Positions 57,130 to 64,000 of a stretch of 64,000 nucleotides of DNA are shown here, one piece after another (position 1 is the first letter of the stretch; the number at the start of each line of letters is the position of its first letter). Source of the stretch: JANXSF01 sp043745195 (GTDB taxonomy: Bacteria > Acidobacteriota > Terriglobia > Bryobacterales > Bryobacteraceae). Under the pieces are notes generated by a model. The model was not told the DNA's origin and searched no databases. It worked only from the letters and a program-made list of their open reading frames with translations. The position numbers and the translations under genes are program-made. The stretch spans positions 17,967 through 81,966 of the forward strand of contig JAYTTF010000049.1 of NCBI GenBank assembly GCA_043745195.1, given 5' to 3'.

Positions 57130-58398
57130 GTGAAGCGCACCGGTTCGGATGACTCACTTCGCTGTTCCTTCTGTCACAAATCTCAAGATGTTGTCGGTAA
57201 GCTAATCTCTTCCCCAAGCGATTATCCTCGCGCTTACATTTGCGACGAATGCATCGCCGTATGCAATTCAATCCTTGAGGATGACAAACAAGAACAGACC
57301 CACGGAGGCCCTCACAAGCTTCCCAAGCCACTCGAACTAAAAGAATACCTCGATCAATACGTAATTGGTCAGGATTCTACTAAGAAGAAATTAGCGGTAG
57401 CCGTCTACAACCACTACAAGCGCATTCAAATGAATAAGCAGCGCAGTGGAGAAGTGGAACTGGCCAAATCAAACATCATGTTGATTGGGCCAACCGGCAC
57501 AGGTAAGACCCTACTTGCCCAAACGCTAGCCCGCATTTTGGATGTTCCGTTCGCCATTGTCGATGCCACCACGCTAACCGAAGCTGGTTATGTAGGCGAG
57601 GATGTGGAGAACATTATCCTCCGTTTGCTGCAAAATTCCGATTGGGACGTGCAGCGTTGCCAGCAGGGCATCATCTACATAGATGAAATCGACAAAATTG
57701 GCCGCAAGGACGAAAACCCTTCCATCACTCGCGATGTTTCAGGCGAAGGTGTACAACAAGCTTTATTGAAAATCCTGGAAGGAACCATTGCTAACGTACC
57801 ACCGCAAGGTGGCCGCAAGCATCCTCATCAGGAATTCACACCGGTGGACACTTCCAATATTCTGTTCATTTGCGGTGGCGCATTCGTCGGACTAGAAAAG
57901 ATTATCAGCCGCCGCGTTGGCCGCCGTGCCATCGGATTCCTGGAAGATGAAACCAAGGAAGGCGCCCGAAAAATCCAACCGAATCGCCGCGATTCGGCGC
58001 TGCTGGAACAAGTGCAGCCCATGGATTTGATTAAATCCGGCTTCATCCCCGAATTCATCGGCCGACTGCCAGTAATTGGGGTCCTAGAGGATTTGGATAA
58101 GGAAGCTCTAGTTCAAATTCTGAGCAAGCCGAAGAATGCCATCATTAAGCAGTACCAACGCCTATTCGACTTTGAAAATGTTAAACTGAGATTTACGGAC
58201 GATGCCCTGGACGCTATCGCTGGAATGGCGATGGAACGAAAGATTGGGGCACGCGGTTTGAGAATGATCATAGAAGAGTTAATGCTCGACGTGATGTACT
58301 ATCTGCCGTCAAACAAGAAAGTCCGGGAATTCCTGGTGACCAAGGAAATGGTCATCACTAAAAAAGTCAGCTTGCCTCTGCTTGAAAAAGCTGGTTAG
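57130..58398 (+). CDS. clpX: ATP-dependent Clp protease ATP-binding subunit ClpX
   Basis: From GTG 57130, with GGAGGGAGGA upstream, the 422-residue product has an N-terminal zinc finger (CSFCHKS, then CDECIAVC), the AAA+ core with QYVIGQDSTKKKLAVAVYNHYKR, Walker A GPTGTGKT, the pore loop GYVGEDVENI, Walker B IIYIDEIDKIGRK and DVSGEGVQQALLKILEGT, and the ClpP-contacting IGF loop RRAIGFLEDE region. It unfolds tagged substrates for ClpP, which is not in this window. An upstream TTG at 57109 is rejected because it includes the Shine-Dalgarno. lon follows 134 bp later. Confidence 0.96.
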   Translation: MKRTGSDDSLRCSFCHKSQDVVGKLISSPSDYPRAYICDECIAVCNSILEDDKQEQTHGGPHKLPKPLELKEYLDQYVIGQDSTKKKLAVAVYNHYKRIQMNKQRSGEVELAKSNIMLIGPTGTGKTLLAQTLARILDVPFAIVDATTLTEAGYVGEDVENIILRLLQNSDWDVQRCQQGIIYIDEIDKIGRKDENPSITRDVSGEGVQQALLKILEGTIANVPPQGGRKHPHQEFTPVDTSNILFICGGAFVGLEKIISRRVGRRAIGFLEDETKEGARKIQPNRRDSALLEQVQPMDLIKSGFIPEFIGRLPVIGVLEDLDKEALVQILSKPKNAIIKQYQRLFDFENVKLRFTDDALDAIAGMAMERKIGARGLRMIIEELMLDVMYYLPSNKKVREFLVTKEMVITKKVSLPLLEKAG

Positions 58399-58413
58399 CT
58401 GATAAAATAAAAA

Positions 58414-58505
58414 TCCGGGGCTCTAATTTGGATGGATCCAAGTTGGGCCCCACATCATCTACAAAATTGATAACCTGGCGGCCGAGTCGGCCGCAAATCC
58501 CCGGA
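58414..58505 (+). promoter_or_regulatory. Highly structured leader between clpX and lon
   Basis: Three stems can be drawn: an outer closure TCCGGGG (58414-58420) with CCCCGGA (58499-58505), an inner TTGGAT-gg-ATCCAA (58428-58441) flanked by GGGGC/GCCCC (58417-58421 and 58447-58451), and GCGGCC-gagtc-GGCCGC (58478-58494). The outer stem competes with GGGGC/GCCCC, so two alternative folds are possible. There is no T-run. It may be a clpX terminator, an RNA thermosensor-like leader or an mRNA stability element for lon. Confidence 0.4.
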
Positions 58506-58532
58506 CCTTAATAAGAGTATATTTAGAGAGAC

Positions 58533-61046
58533 ATGAGCGCAAAAGAAAAGCCCGAAACCAAGCGACTCCCGATGATGCCAATTCGCGATGTCGTCATTTT
58601 TCCCCATATGATGACGCCGTTTGTGGTTGGCCGTGAATCCAGTGTCAGAGCCCTTGAAGAAGCCCTTGCCGGCGAGAAAAAGATTTTCCTCGCCACCCAG
58701 CATGACGCTTCCATTGACGAGCCGCGACCCGACGAGATTTTCACCGTCGGAACCATCGCCAATATTGTCCAAAGCCTGAAGTTGCCCGATGGCAACATTA
58801 AAGTATTAGTGGAAGGCATTGAACGGGCTAAAGTTGTTTCCGTGGCCGACGACGAAGGATTCTTCCGGGCCGTTGTGCGCACCTTTGTAACCCGCGCCGA
58901 ATCGGGTGCTCAAGTGGACGCCCTCACCGGACGTGTTACATCGCTATTTGAACAGTATGTAAAGTTAAGCCAGAATCTGAACTACGAAACCATGATCGCC
59001 GCCATTCGCGTGGACGATCCAGGTAAGTTGGCAGACACGGTAGGCGCAAACTTGCAACTCACGATTGAGGAAAAGCAAGAGCTTTTAGAAATCTTCGATC
59101 CAGTTGACCGTCTTACGCGCGTAGCGGAAATGCTGGACATTGAAATTGAAAAATTGAGCGTCGACCGCACCATTCAAGGTCGCGTCAAGCGCCAGATGGA
59201 ACGGGCACAGAAAGAGTATTACCTCAACGAGAAAATCAAGGCCATTCAGAAAGAATTGGGCCGCGGTGAGAAGAGCGAATACGACGATCTAAAGAAGAAG
59301 ATCGAACTCGCCGGCATGACCAAAGAAGCTCATGAAAAGGCCATGCTGGAATTGAAGCGTTTGGAACAAATGCCACCGATGTCGGCTGAATCCACCGTTT
59401 CCCGTAACTATCTGGATTGGCTGCTGGCTGTGCCGTGGAAGAACAAGACCAAGGAAATTCGCGATCTGAAATTTGCGCGCGAAGTTCTGGAATCTGATCA
59501 CCATGGTTTGGAAAAAATCAAGGAACGCATTCTTGAATTCCTGGCAGTACGCCGCCTGGTGAAAAATCCTAAGGGCTCCATTCTTTGTTTCGTCGGACCT
59601 CCCGGCGTTGGAAAGACCTCTCTTGGTATGTCTATAGCCAAGGCCACAGGTCGCAAGTTTGTCCGCATGTCCCTCGGTGGTGTTCGCGATGAAGCAGAAA
59701 TTCGCGGTCACCGTCGCACTTACATCGGCGCATTGCCAGGCCAACTAATTCAAATGATGAAGAAGGCCGGCACCAAGAATCCGGTGTTCATGCTGGACGA
59801 AATCGACAAGATGTCTACCGATTTCCGCGGCGATCCGTCTTCTGCTCTGTTGGAAGTTTTGGATCCCGAACAGAACAGCAGTTTCCAGGATCACTATTTG
59901 GATGTGGAATACGATTTGAGCGAAGTGTTCTTCGTAGCCACTGCCAATGTGTTGCACACTATTCCTGCCGCACTGCAGGATCGTATGGAAGTGATTCGCC
60001 TTTCCGGCTATACAGAGCTCGAGAAAATGGAAATCGCGAAGAAATTTCTGGTGGCAAAACAACGCGATGCCACAGGGCTTACTGATGCTAATGTCGAATG
60101 GGCTGACTCTGGAATTGCACAGTTGATTCAGTTCTACACACGCGAAGCGGGTGTCCGGAATCTGGAACGGGAAATCGGCAACGTGTCCCGTAAAATCGCC
60201 CGCAAAGTAGTGGAAGCGGAAGTGGATGGGGAACTGGAAACCGCAACTGTTGTGGATGGAGAAGCTAAGCCAAAGAAGAAAGCGGCCAAGTCCAAGAAAC
60301 CAGCCGAACCTGTTATTGAACCAATTCAAACCGTCTATCCTAAGGTGACGGTGAACGATAAGGTAGTGCAAGATTACCTGGGACCGCAGAAATATCGCGA
60401 TTTGCAGATGACGCGGAAGAACGAAATCGGCACCACTTGCGGTCTGGCCTGGACGGAAGTTGGCGGCACCATGTTAACCACGGAAGTCAGCATTATGGAA
60501 GGCCGTGGCAAACTGACAACCACCGGAAAGCTTGGCGATGTAATGCAGGAATCTGCCCAAGCCGCCCTCAGCTATATTCGTAGCCGGGCTCACGTTTTCG
60601 GGTTGAACCGTGATTTCTATCGCCACTTGGATATTCATTTGCACGTTCCCGAGGGAGCAATTCCGAAGGACGGACCATCGGCTGGCATCACAATTGCTAC
60701 GTCAATGTGCAGTGCTTTAGCAAATATTCCAGTACGCGGGGATATTGCAATGACCGGGGAAATCACCGTTCGTGGTAGGGTTCTGCCAATCGGTGGACTG
60801 AAGGAAAAGATGTTAGCGGCCCACCGGCACGGCATCTACGAACTGGTTTTACCCAAGGACAACGAGAAAGATCTGCCGGACATTCCGGAAGTTATCCGCA
60901 AGGATATGAAGCTTCACTTTGTAGAATCTATGGATGAAGTGTTGAAACTGGCCTTGGAAAGGGATTTACAAGCTCTGCCGGTTCCTCAAAGTGGACCCAG
61001 TGCTGTGGAGAATCCCAGGTCAACTGACGATAAACTGACACAGTAG
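58533..61046 (+). CDS. lon: ATP-dependent protease Lon
   Basis: The 837-residue product has the LonA layout: LAN substrate domain (about 10-210: RLPMMPIRDVVIFPHMMTPF), coiled coil, AAA+ (about 350-560: Walker A GPPGVGKT, Walker B FMLDEIDKM, DPEQNSSFQDHYLDV) and the protease domain (about 610-800) with the catalytic Ser in KDGPSAGITIATSM and the Lys in GLKEKMLAAHRHG. A Lys/Ala/Pro-rich insert (AKPKKKAAKSKKPAEPV) of about 35 residues separates the ATPase and protease parts and is not usual. It degrades misfolded and regulatory proteins. It lies between clpX and engB. Confidence 0.96.
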   Translation: MSAKEKPETKRLPMMPIRDVVIFPHMMTPFVVGRESSVRALEEALAGEKKIFLATQHDASIDEPRPDEIFTVGTIANIVQSLKLPDGNIKVLVEGIERAKVVSVADDEGFFRAVVRTFVTRAESGAQVDALTGRVTSLFEQYVKLSQNLNYETMIAAIRVDDPGKLADTVGANLQLTIEEKQELLEIFDPVDRLTRVAEMLDIEIEKLSVDRTIQGRVKRQMERAQKEYYLNEKIKAIQKELGRGEKSEYDDLKKKIELAGMTKEAHEKAMLELKRLEQMPPMSAESTVSRNYLDWLLAVPWKNKTKEIRDLKFAREVLESDHHGLEKIKERILEFLAVRRLVKNPKGSILCFVGPPGVGKTSLGMSIAKATGRKFVRMSLGGVRDEAEIRGHRRTYIGALPGQLIQMMKKAGTKNPVFMLDEIDKMSTDFRGDPSSALLEVLDPEQNSSFQDHYLDVEYDLSEVFFVATANVLHTIPAALQDRMEVIRLSGYTELEKMEIAKKFLVAKQRDATGLTDANVEWADSGIAQLIQFYTREAGVRNLEREIGNVSRKIARKVVEAEVDGELETATVVDGEAKPKKKAAKSKKPAEPVIEPIQTVYPKVTVNDKVVQDYLGPQKYRDLQMTRKNEIGTTCGLAWTEVGGTMLTTEVSIMEGRGKLTTTGKLGDVMQESAQAALSYIRSRAHVFGLNRDFYRHLDIHLHVPEGAIPKDGPSAGITIATSMCSALANIPVRGDIAMTGEITVRGRVLPIGGLKEKMLAAHRHGIYELVLPKDNEKDLPDIPEVIRKDMKLHFVESMDEVLKLALERDLQALPVPQSGPSAVENPRSTDDKLTQ

Positions 61047-61060
61047 GATTTCTTTCCTCG

Positions 61061-61100
61061 CCGGGTGTTCGGTATTCGTTAGTGGAATACCGGACATCGG
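61061..61100 (+). terminator. Long imperfect hairpin between lon and engB
   Basis: An eight-base perfect stem CGGTATTC-gttagtg-GAATACCG (61070-61092) is extended outward by an imperfect CCGGGTGT/ACATCGG pairing (61061-61100). No T-run follows, so it would not be a classic rho-independent terminator; it might mark the 3' end of the lon message or a processing site ahead of engB. Confidence 0.35.
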
Positions 61101-61115
61101 ATGGGGGAATCTGTA

Positions 61116-61691
61116 ATGAAAACAGAATTTTTGTTGGGGGCGGCGGCTCCCGGGCAGTTTCCTGCACCGGGCTTACCGGAGATCGCCTTCATGGGACGAA
61201 GTAACGTGGGCAAGTCAAGTCTTCTGAACCGGCTGGTTGCCACTCAGGACCTTGCGTTCACCAGTTCCAAACCAGGATGTACGCAGCAGTTGAATTTTTT
61301 CCGGGTGGACAGAAAGTACGTTTTTGTCGATTTGCCCGGATACGGTTATGCCCGTGTGTCCAAGACAGAGCGAGCGGCTTGGCGGAAACTGATTGAAAGT
61401 TATCTGCTGGACCGGCCAACCTTGTCGCTTTGTCTTCTGTTGATAGATGCGCGGCATGGTTGGATGGATACAGATTTGGAACTCCGGCAATGGCTGGAGT
61501 ACCACGAGCGGCCATATCAAGTGGTCGCGACAAAGTTCGATAAATTGAAAAAGCAGTCCGAGATTCATCACGCCATGGTGTCGCTTAAAGCACCGGAATC
61601 GTCGTTGGGACTCGTACCGTTCTCGGCCGTAACGGGCCAGGGAGTGAGGGAAATTTGGCAAGCGATCAAGACATCAAACAATCGGTCATAG
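61116..61691 (+). CDS. engB: Ribosome-biogenesis GTPase EngB (YihA/YsxC)
   Basis: From ATG 61116 (GGGGGAA seven bases upstream) the 191-residue product has the EngB pattern: G1 GRSNVGKSSLLN, G2 SSKPGCTQQLNFF (T), G3 DLPGYGYARV, G4 TKFDKL and the late FSAVTGQGVREIW. It helps large ribosomal subunit assembly. The ATG at 61101 adds five residues and covers the Shine-Dalgarno. The rho gene starts inside its 3' end (37-bp overlap), which suggests coupled translation. Confidence 0.94.
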   Translation: MKTEFLLGAAAPGQFPAPGLPEIAFMGRSNVGKSSLLNRLVATQDLAFTSSKPGCTQQLNFFRVDRKYVFVDLPGYGYARVSKTERAAWRKLIESYLLDRPTLSLCLLLIDARHGWMDTDLELRQWLEYHERPYQVVATKFDKLKKQSEIHHAMVSLKAPESSLGLVPFSAVTGQGVREIWQAIKTSNNRS

Positions 61692-63331
61692 CCCCGCCGG
61701 CTTCTTCAGAAAAGCCGCAAGAGACCAGACCAGAAACAGCCACACATGTGGATCCAACCCGGCATGAAGGGGAAGCACCTAAACGAACTTCCCGCACAGG
61801 CGAGGCCAAGCACAAATCCGAACATAAACCGGAAAAAGGCCCGGAGGTTAAGCCCCCAGAGGTTAAGCCTCAAGTTGTGGAAAAAGCACCGGAGCCACCT
61901 GCGGTAGAAGTGAAAGCTGTGGAACCGCCGCCTTCACCTGTTATTGAAAGTAAGCCGGCTGCACCGCCTCCGCCGGAATTCCGGCCTGCAGATGTTCGTC
62001 CACATGGTGGGCAGAACAGGCCAGGAGACACGAAACCGGAAGGCTTCCCCGACAAGAAAATGCATGAACGCATGACCCTTAAGCTGGACCTTGTTGAGCT
62101 GAAGGATATGTCGATCGTCAACCTGAACCAGGTTGCCAAAGACTTTGCTGTGGTTGGTGCTGCTGGTTTACGGAAGCAGGAACTGATCTTCAAAATTCTT
62201 CAGACGCAAGCCGAAAAAAGCGGCTTGATTTTCTCCGAAGGCGTTTTGGAATGCCTGCCTGACGGCTTCGGCTTCCTTCGCGCTCCGGAATACAACTACC
62301 TTCCGGGCCCCGATGACGTCTACGTTTCGCCATCGCAAATCCGCCGCTTCGACCTTCGCACTGGCGATACGGTCAGCGGTCAGATTCGTCCTCCCAAAGA
62401 AGGCGAACGATATTTCGCGCTGATCAAAGTAGATGCCATTAACTTTGAGGCGCCCGAGGAATCGCGCAACAAGATTTTCTTCGATAACCTGACGCCGCTG
62501 TATCCGCAGGAACGGTTCAAGCTGGAGACGACGAAGGACAACTTTTCGGGCCGTGTGATGGACCTGCTAACTCCTATCGGGAAAGGGCAGCGCGGTTTAA
62601 TCGTGGCACCTCCCCGGACTGGTAAAACGATGTTGATGCAGAACATCGCAAACTCCATTACCACCAATCATCCGGAAGTGAACCTGATCGTATTGCTGAT
62701 CGACGAACGTCCGGAAGAAGTCACCGATATGCAGCGCAGCGTGCGCGGTGAAGTGATCAGTTCCACATTTGACGAACCAGCATCGCGTCACGTACAGGTT
62801 GCCGAAATGGTAATTGAAAAAGCGAAGCGTCTGATTGAGCACAAGCGCGACGTGGTAATTTTGCTTGATTCCATCACTCGTCTGGCGCGTGCCTATAATA
62901 CAGTTGTTCCGCCATCGGGTAAAGTGCTTTCAGGCGGTGTGGATTCAAATGCACTGCAACGCCCGAAGCGATTCTTCGGCGCTGCTCGCAACATTGAAGA
63001 AGGCGGATCGCTCACCATTATTGCCACAGCATTGGTTGATACCGGAAGCCGCATGGACGATGTGATCTTTGAAGAATTCAAGGGCACCGGCAACATGGAA
63101 ATTCACCTGGATCGCAAACTGGTGGACAAGCGAGTGTTCCCGGCAATCGACATCAACAAGAGCGGTACACGTAAGGAAGAGTTGTTGATGCCCAAGGAAG
63201 AGTTGAATCGGGTTTGGATTTTGCGCAAGGTATTGAATCCCCTTTCGCCAGTGGAATCGATGGAATTGCTGATCGACAAGCTGAACCGGACAAGGTCTAA
63301 TGCTGAGTTCCTGAATTCGATGAGTGGATGA
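61655..63331 (+). CDS. rho: Transcription termination factor Rho with a proline-rich N-terminal extension
   Basis: The 558-residue product begins at TTG 61655, with GAGGGA a few bases upstream, inside engB. The first 135 residues are Pro, Glu and Lys rich and have no fold (APEPPAVEVKAVEPPPSP). Then comes the Rho N-domain and OB-fold (about 155-280: MSIVNLNQVAKDFAV, GVLECLPDGFGFLRAPEYNYLPG), and the ATPase core with Walker A APPRTGKT, LIDERPEEVTDMQRSV, Walker B VVILLDSITRLARAYNTV, Q/R loops and GGSLTIIATALVDTGSRMDD. The core is canonical; the extension is of a kind seen in Actinobacteria and some other phyla and may alter RNA binding. Confidence 0.95.
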   Translation: MASDQDIKQSVIAPPASSEKPQETRPETATHVDPTRHEGEAPKRTSRTGEAKHKSEHKPEKGPEVKPPEVKPQVVEKAPEPPAVEVKAVEPPPSPVIESKPAAPPPPEFRPADVRPHGGQNRPGDTKPEGFPDKKMHERMTLKLDLVELKDMSIVNLNQVAKDFAVVGAAGLRKQELIFKILQTQAEKSGLIFSEGVLECLPDGFGFLRAPEYNYLPGPDDVYVSPSQIRRFDLRTGDTVSGQIRPPKEGERYFALIKVDAINFEAPEESRNKIFFDNLTPLYPQERFKLETTKDNFSGRVMDLLTPIGKGQRGLIVAPPRTGKTMLMQNIANSITTNHPEVNLIVLLIDERPEEVTDMQRSVRGEVISSTFDEPASRHVQVAEMVIEKAKRLIEHKRDVVILLDSITRLARAYNTVVPPSGKVLSGGVDSNALQRPKRFFGAARNIEEGGSLTIIATALVDTGSRMDDVIFEEFKGTGNMEIHLDRKLVDKRVFPAIDINKSGTRKEELLMPKEELNRVWILRKVLNPLSPVESMELLIDKLNRTRSNAEFLNSMSG

Positions 63332-63348
63332 GTTTAAGTTCTAATTGT

Positions 63349-63382
63349 AGGGCAATGTTTGTGAAAGCTTGCCCTGCGTTTT
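63349..63382 (+). terminator. Rho-independent terminator candidate after rho
   Basis: AGGGCAA (63349-63355) and TTGCCCT (63369-63375) form a perfect seven-base stem with a 13-base loop, followed after three bases by TTTT (63379-63382). It lies 18 bp past the rho stop. The T-run is short and the loop long, so it is a moderate candidate. Confidence 0.5.
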
Positions 63383-63456
63383 AGAGCGACTCCAGAATTG
63401 CTTCGCGGCTTATGCCCTTGTGGGATCGGCAAGAAATTCAAGAAGTGCTGCGGCGC

Positions 63457-64000
63457 TTAGGCCAAGGCTGGTTCGGGTTTTCTCTCTAGCAGGGTAAGCA
63501 TCCGGGCAACGGTGTATCCGGCTATCGCTCCGCCCAGTAGCCCTGCCCCGAGAATCGCTTTGACATTCCGATCTGGTCGCATCGGTAGCGAGGCCGGATC
63601 AATCAGTTCAAGGTTTGGTCCTATTTTTCGGTTCGCAACGCTCAATGCCCTCTGCACTTCGGCGAGCCGATTTTTGCTGGTCTTGTATCTTTCCCTAGCT
63701 AAATCGACATCAACCACGAGGCGGGGATTGAGTTGGCCAATCGCCTGAGCTTTTCTCAGTGCCTCTTCGGCTTTGAACCATTCGGTGTTGGCGCCATCGG
63801 CCTCGCCCATGAAAATATCGCTAACCGAAGCGAGGGACATTAATTGTTCTCTCTGGTGTTGTTGAATGAATCTTCCAACAATGTCCTGGGTTACTTTTTG
63901 CGCGAGAAAGCGGTCAGGGTAGCTGAAAGAAATCATCAGCTTCTCATCGCGACCCGATAGAAGCTTGAGGTTATGCCTCATGACTTCGATTACATCTGCC
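63457..64000 (-). CDS. C-terminal part of a Wzz/GNVR-type polysaccharide chain-length protein, 5' end beyond the window
   Basis: The leftward frame is open from the right edge (in-frame text ADVIEV before an internal ATG at 63981) to a stop at 63457, so the gene is partial at its start. The visible 180 residues show ISFSYPDRFLAQKVTQDIVGRFI, a coiled coil (about 90-135), then the family's signature before the last membrane helix (LIDPASLPMRPDRNVKAI, then ILGAGLLGGAIAGYTV). Such proteins set chain length in exopolysaccharide export. No kinase domain follows. It converges with rho across a terminator candidate. Confidence 0.85.
   Translation of the reverse strand, partial: ADVIEVMRHNLKLLSGRDEKLMISFSYPDRFLAQKVTQDIVGRFIQQHQREQLMSLASVSDIFMGEADGANTEWFKAEEALRKAQAIGQLNPRLVVDVDLARERYKTSKNRLAEVQRALSVANRKIGPNLELIDPASLPMRPDRNVKAILGAGLLGGAIAGYTVARMLTLLERKPEPALA

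Noticed and set aside
59745..60371. 208-codon leftward ORF
   Set aside because: It is antisense to the conserved Lon ATPase domain and lacks any family likeness.

Overview
The window looks like a chromosomal segment of an Acidobacteriota member, most like the Bryobacter/Solibacter group. This is inferred from the gene families seen, not from a database search: an Oar-like TonB receptor with a carboxypeptidase-regulatory N-domain, a DUF1549/DUF1553 protein, CxxCH proteins fused to PHM-like copper domains, a fused AroDE enzyme, and the clpX-lon-engB-rho run. GC is moderate by eye. No rRNA, insertion sequence, phage or CRISPR array was seen. Layout, left to right. 0-2.1 kb: two related leftward heme/copper genes (the first cut by the window edge), separated by an array of a 93-bp repeat. 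2.2-5.2 kb: flagellar hook-junction operon flgM, a FlgN-position gene, flgK, flgL. 5.2-7.6 kb: a PhoPQ-related hydrolase, a Fur regulator, and a mostly non-coding stretch with a 20-bp perfect palindrome and a 56-codon leftward ORF. 7.6-14.7 kb: one rightward operon with a periplasmic adaptor, two ABC ATPases, a DUF885 hydrolase, an NtrC-type regulator and its histidine kinase; no permease gene is present. 14.7-24.2 kb: amidohydrolase, large TonB receptor, a four-helix membrane protein, sulfatase, rhodanese, DUF1080 protein and a B3 metallo-beta-lactamase with a Q-x-H-x-D-H metal motif. 24.2-27.6 kb: a small accessory island with a frameshifted YdeI-like gene, an FRG-domain protein, and a rightward pair of a Panacea-like/DUF488 protein and a dual-OB-type protein. 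27.7-34.8 kb: rsmI, a NAxKHG-type small protein ending in REP-like hairpins, a glycosyltransferase and DegT aminotransferase pair, aroDE, an amidase whose leader is split off by a frameshift, and a prepilin peptidase. 34.8-38.7 kb: PAS-GAF-GGDEF-EAL protein and a leftward cheY-cheX-cheW set; between them lies a lone 93-bp copy of the repeat from the left edge. 38.7-50.2 kb: EamA transporter, a large protein with two nucleotidyltransferase motifs, tRNA-Leu(CAA), a GT4 glycosyltransferase, PpiC foldase, RsbV/RsbW/PrsW-type signalling genes, small secreted proteins and an S9 peptidase. 50.3-54.8 kb: a four-activity cluster (HAD phosphatase, deoxyhypusine-synthase-like domain fused to a PfkB/RfaE-like kinase, ROK kinase) facing a methyltransferase. 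54.9-64 kb: DUF1549/DUF1553 protein, clpX, lon, engB, rho with a long proline-rich extension, and the end of a Wzz-like chain-length protein cut by the right edge. The most interesting points are the 93-bp repeat family, the FRG / DUF488 / dual-OB island, the DHS-like/PfkB/ROK cluster, the permease-less ABC operon, and the Q-type B3 lactamase-fold enzyme. All functions are read from sequence motifs remembered from the families; none was confirmed by search.
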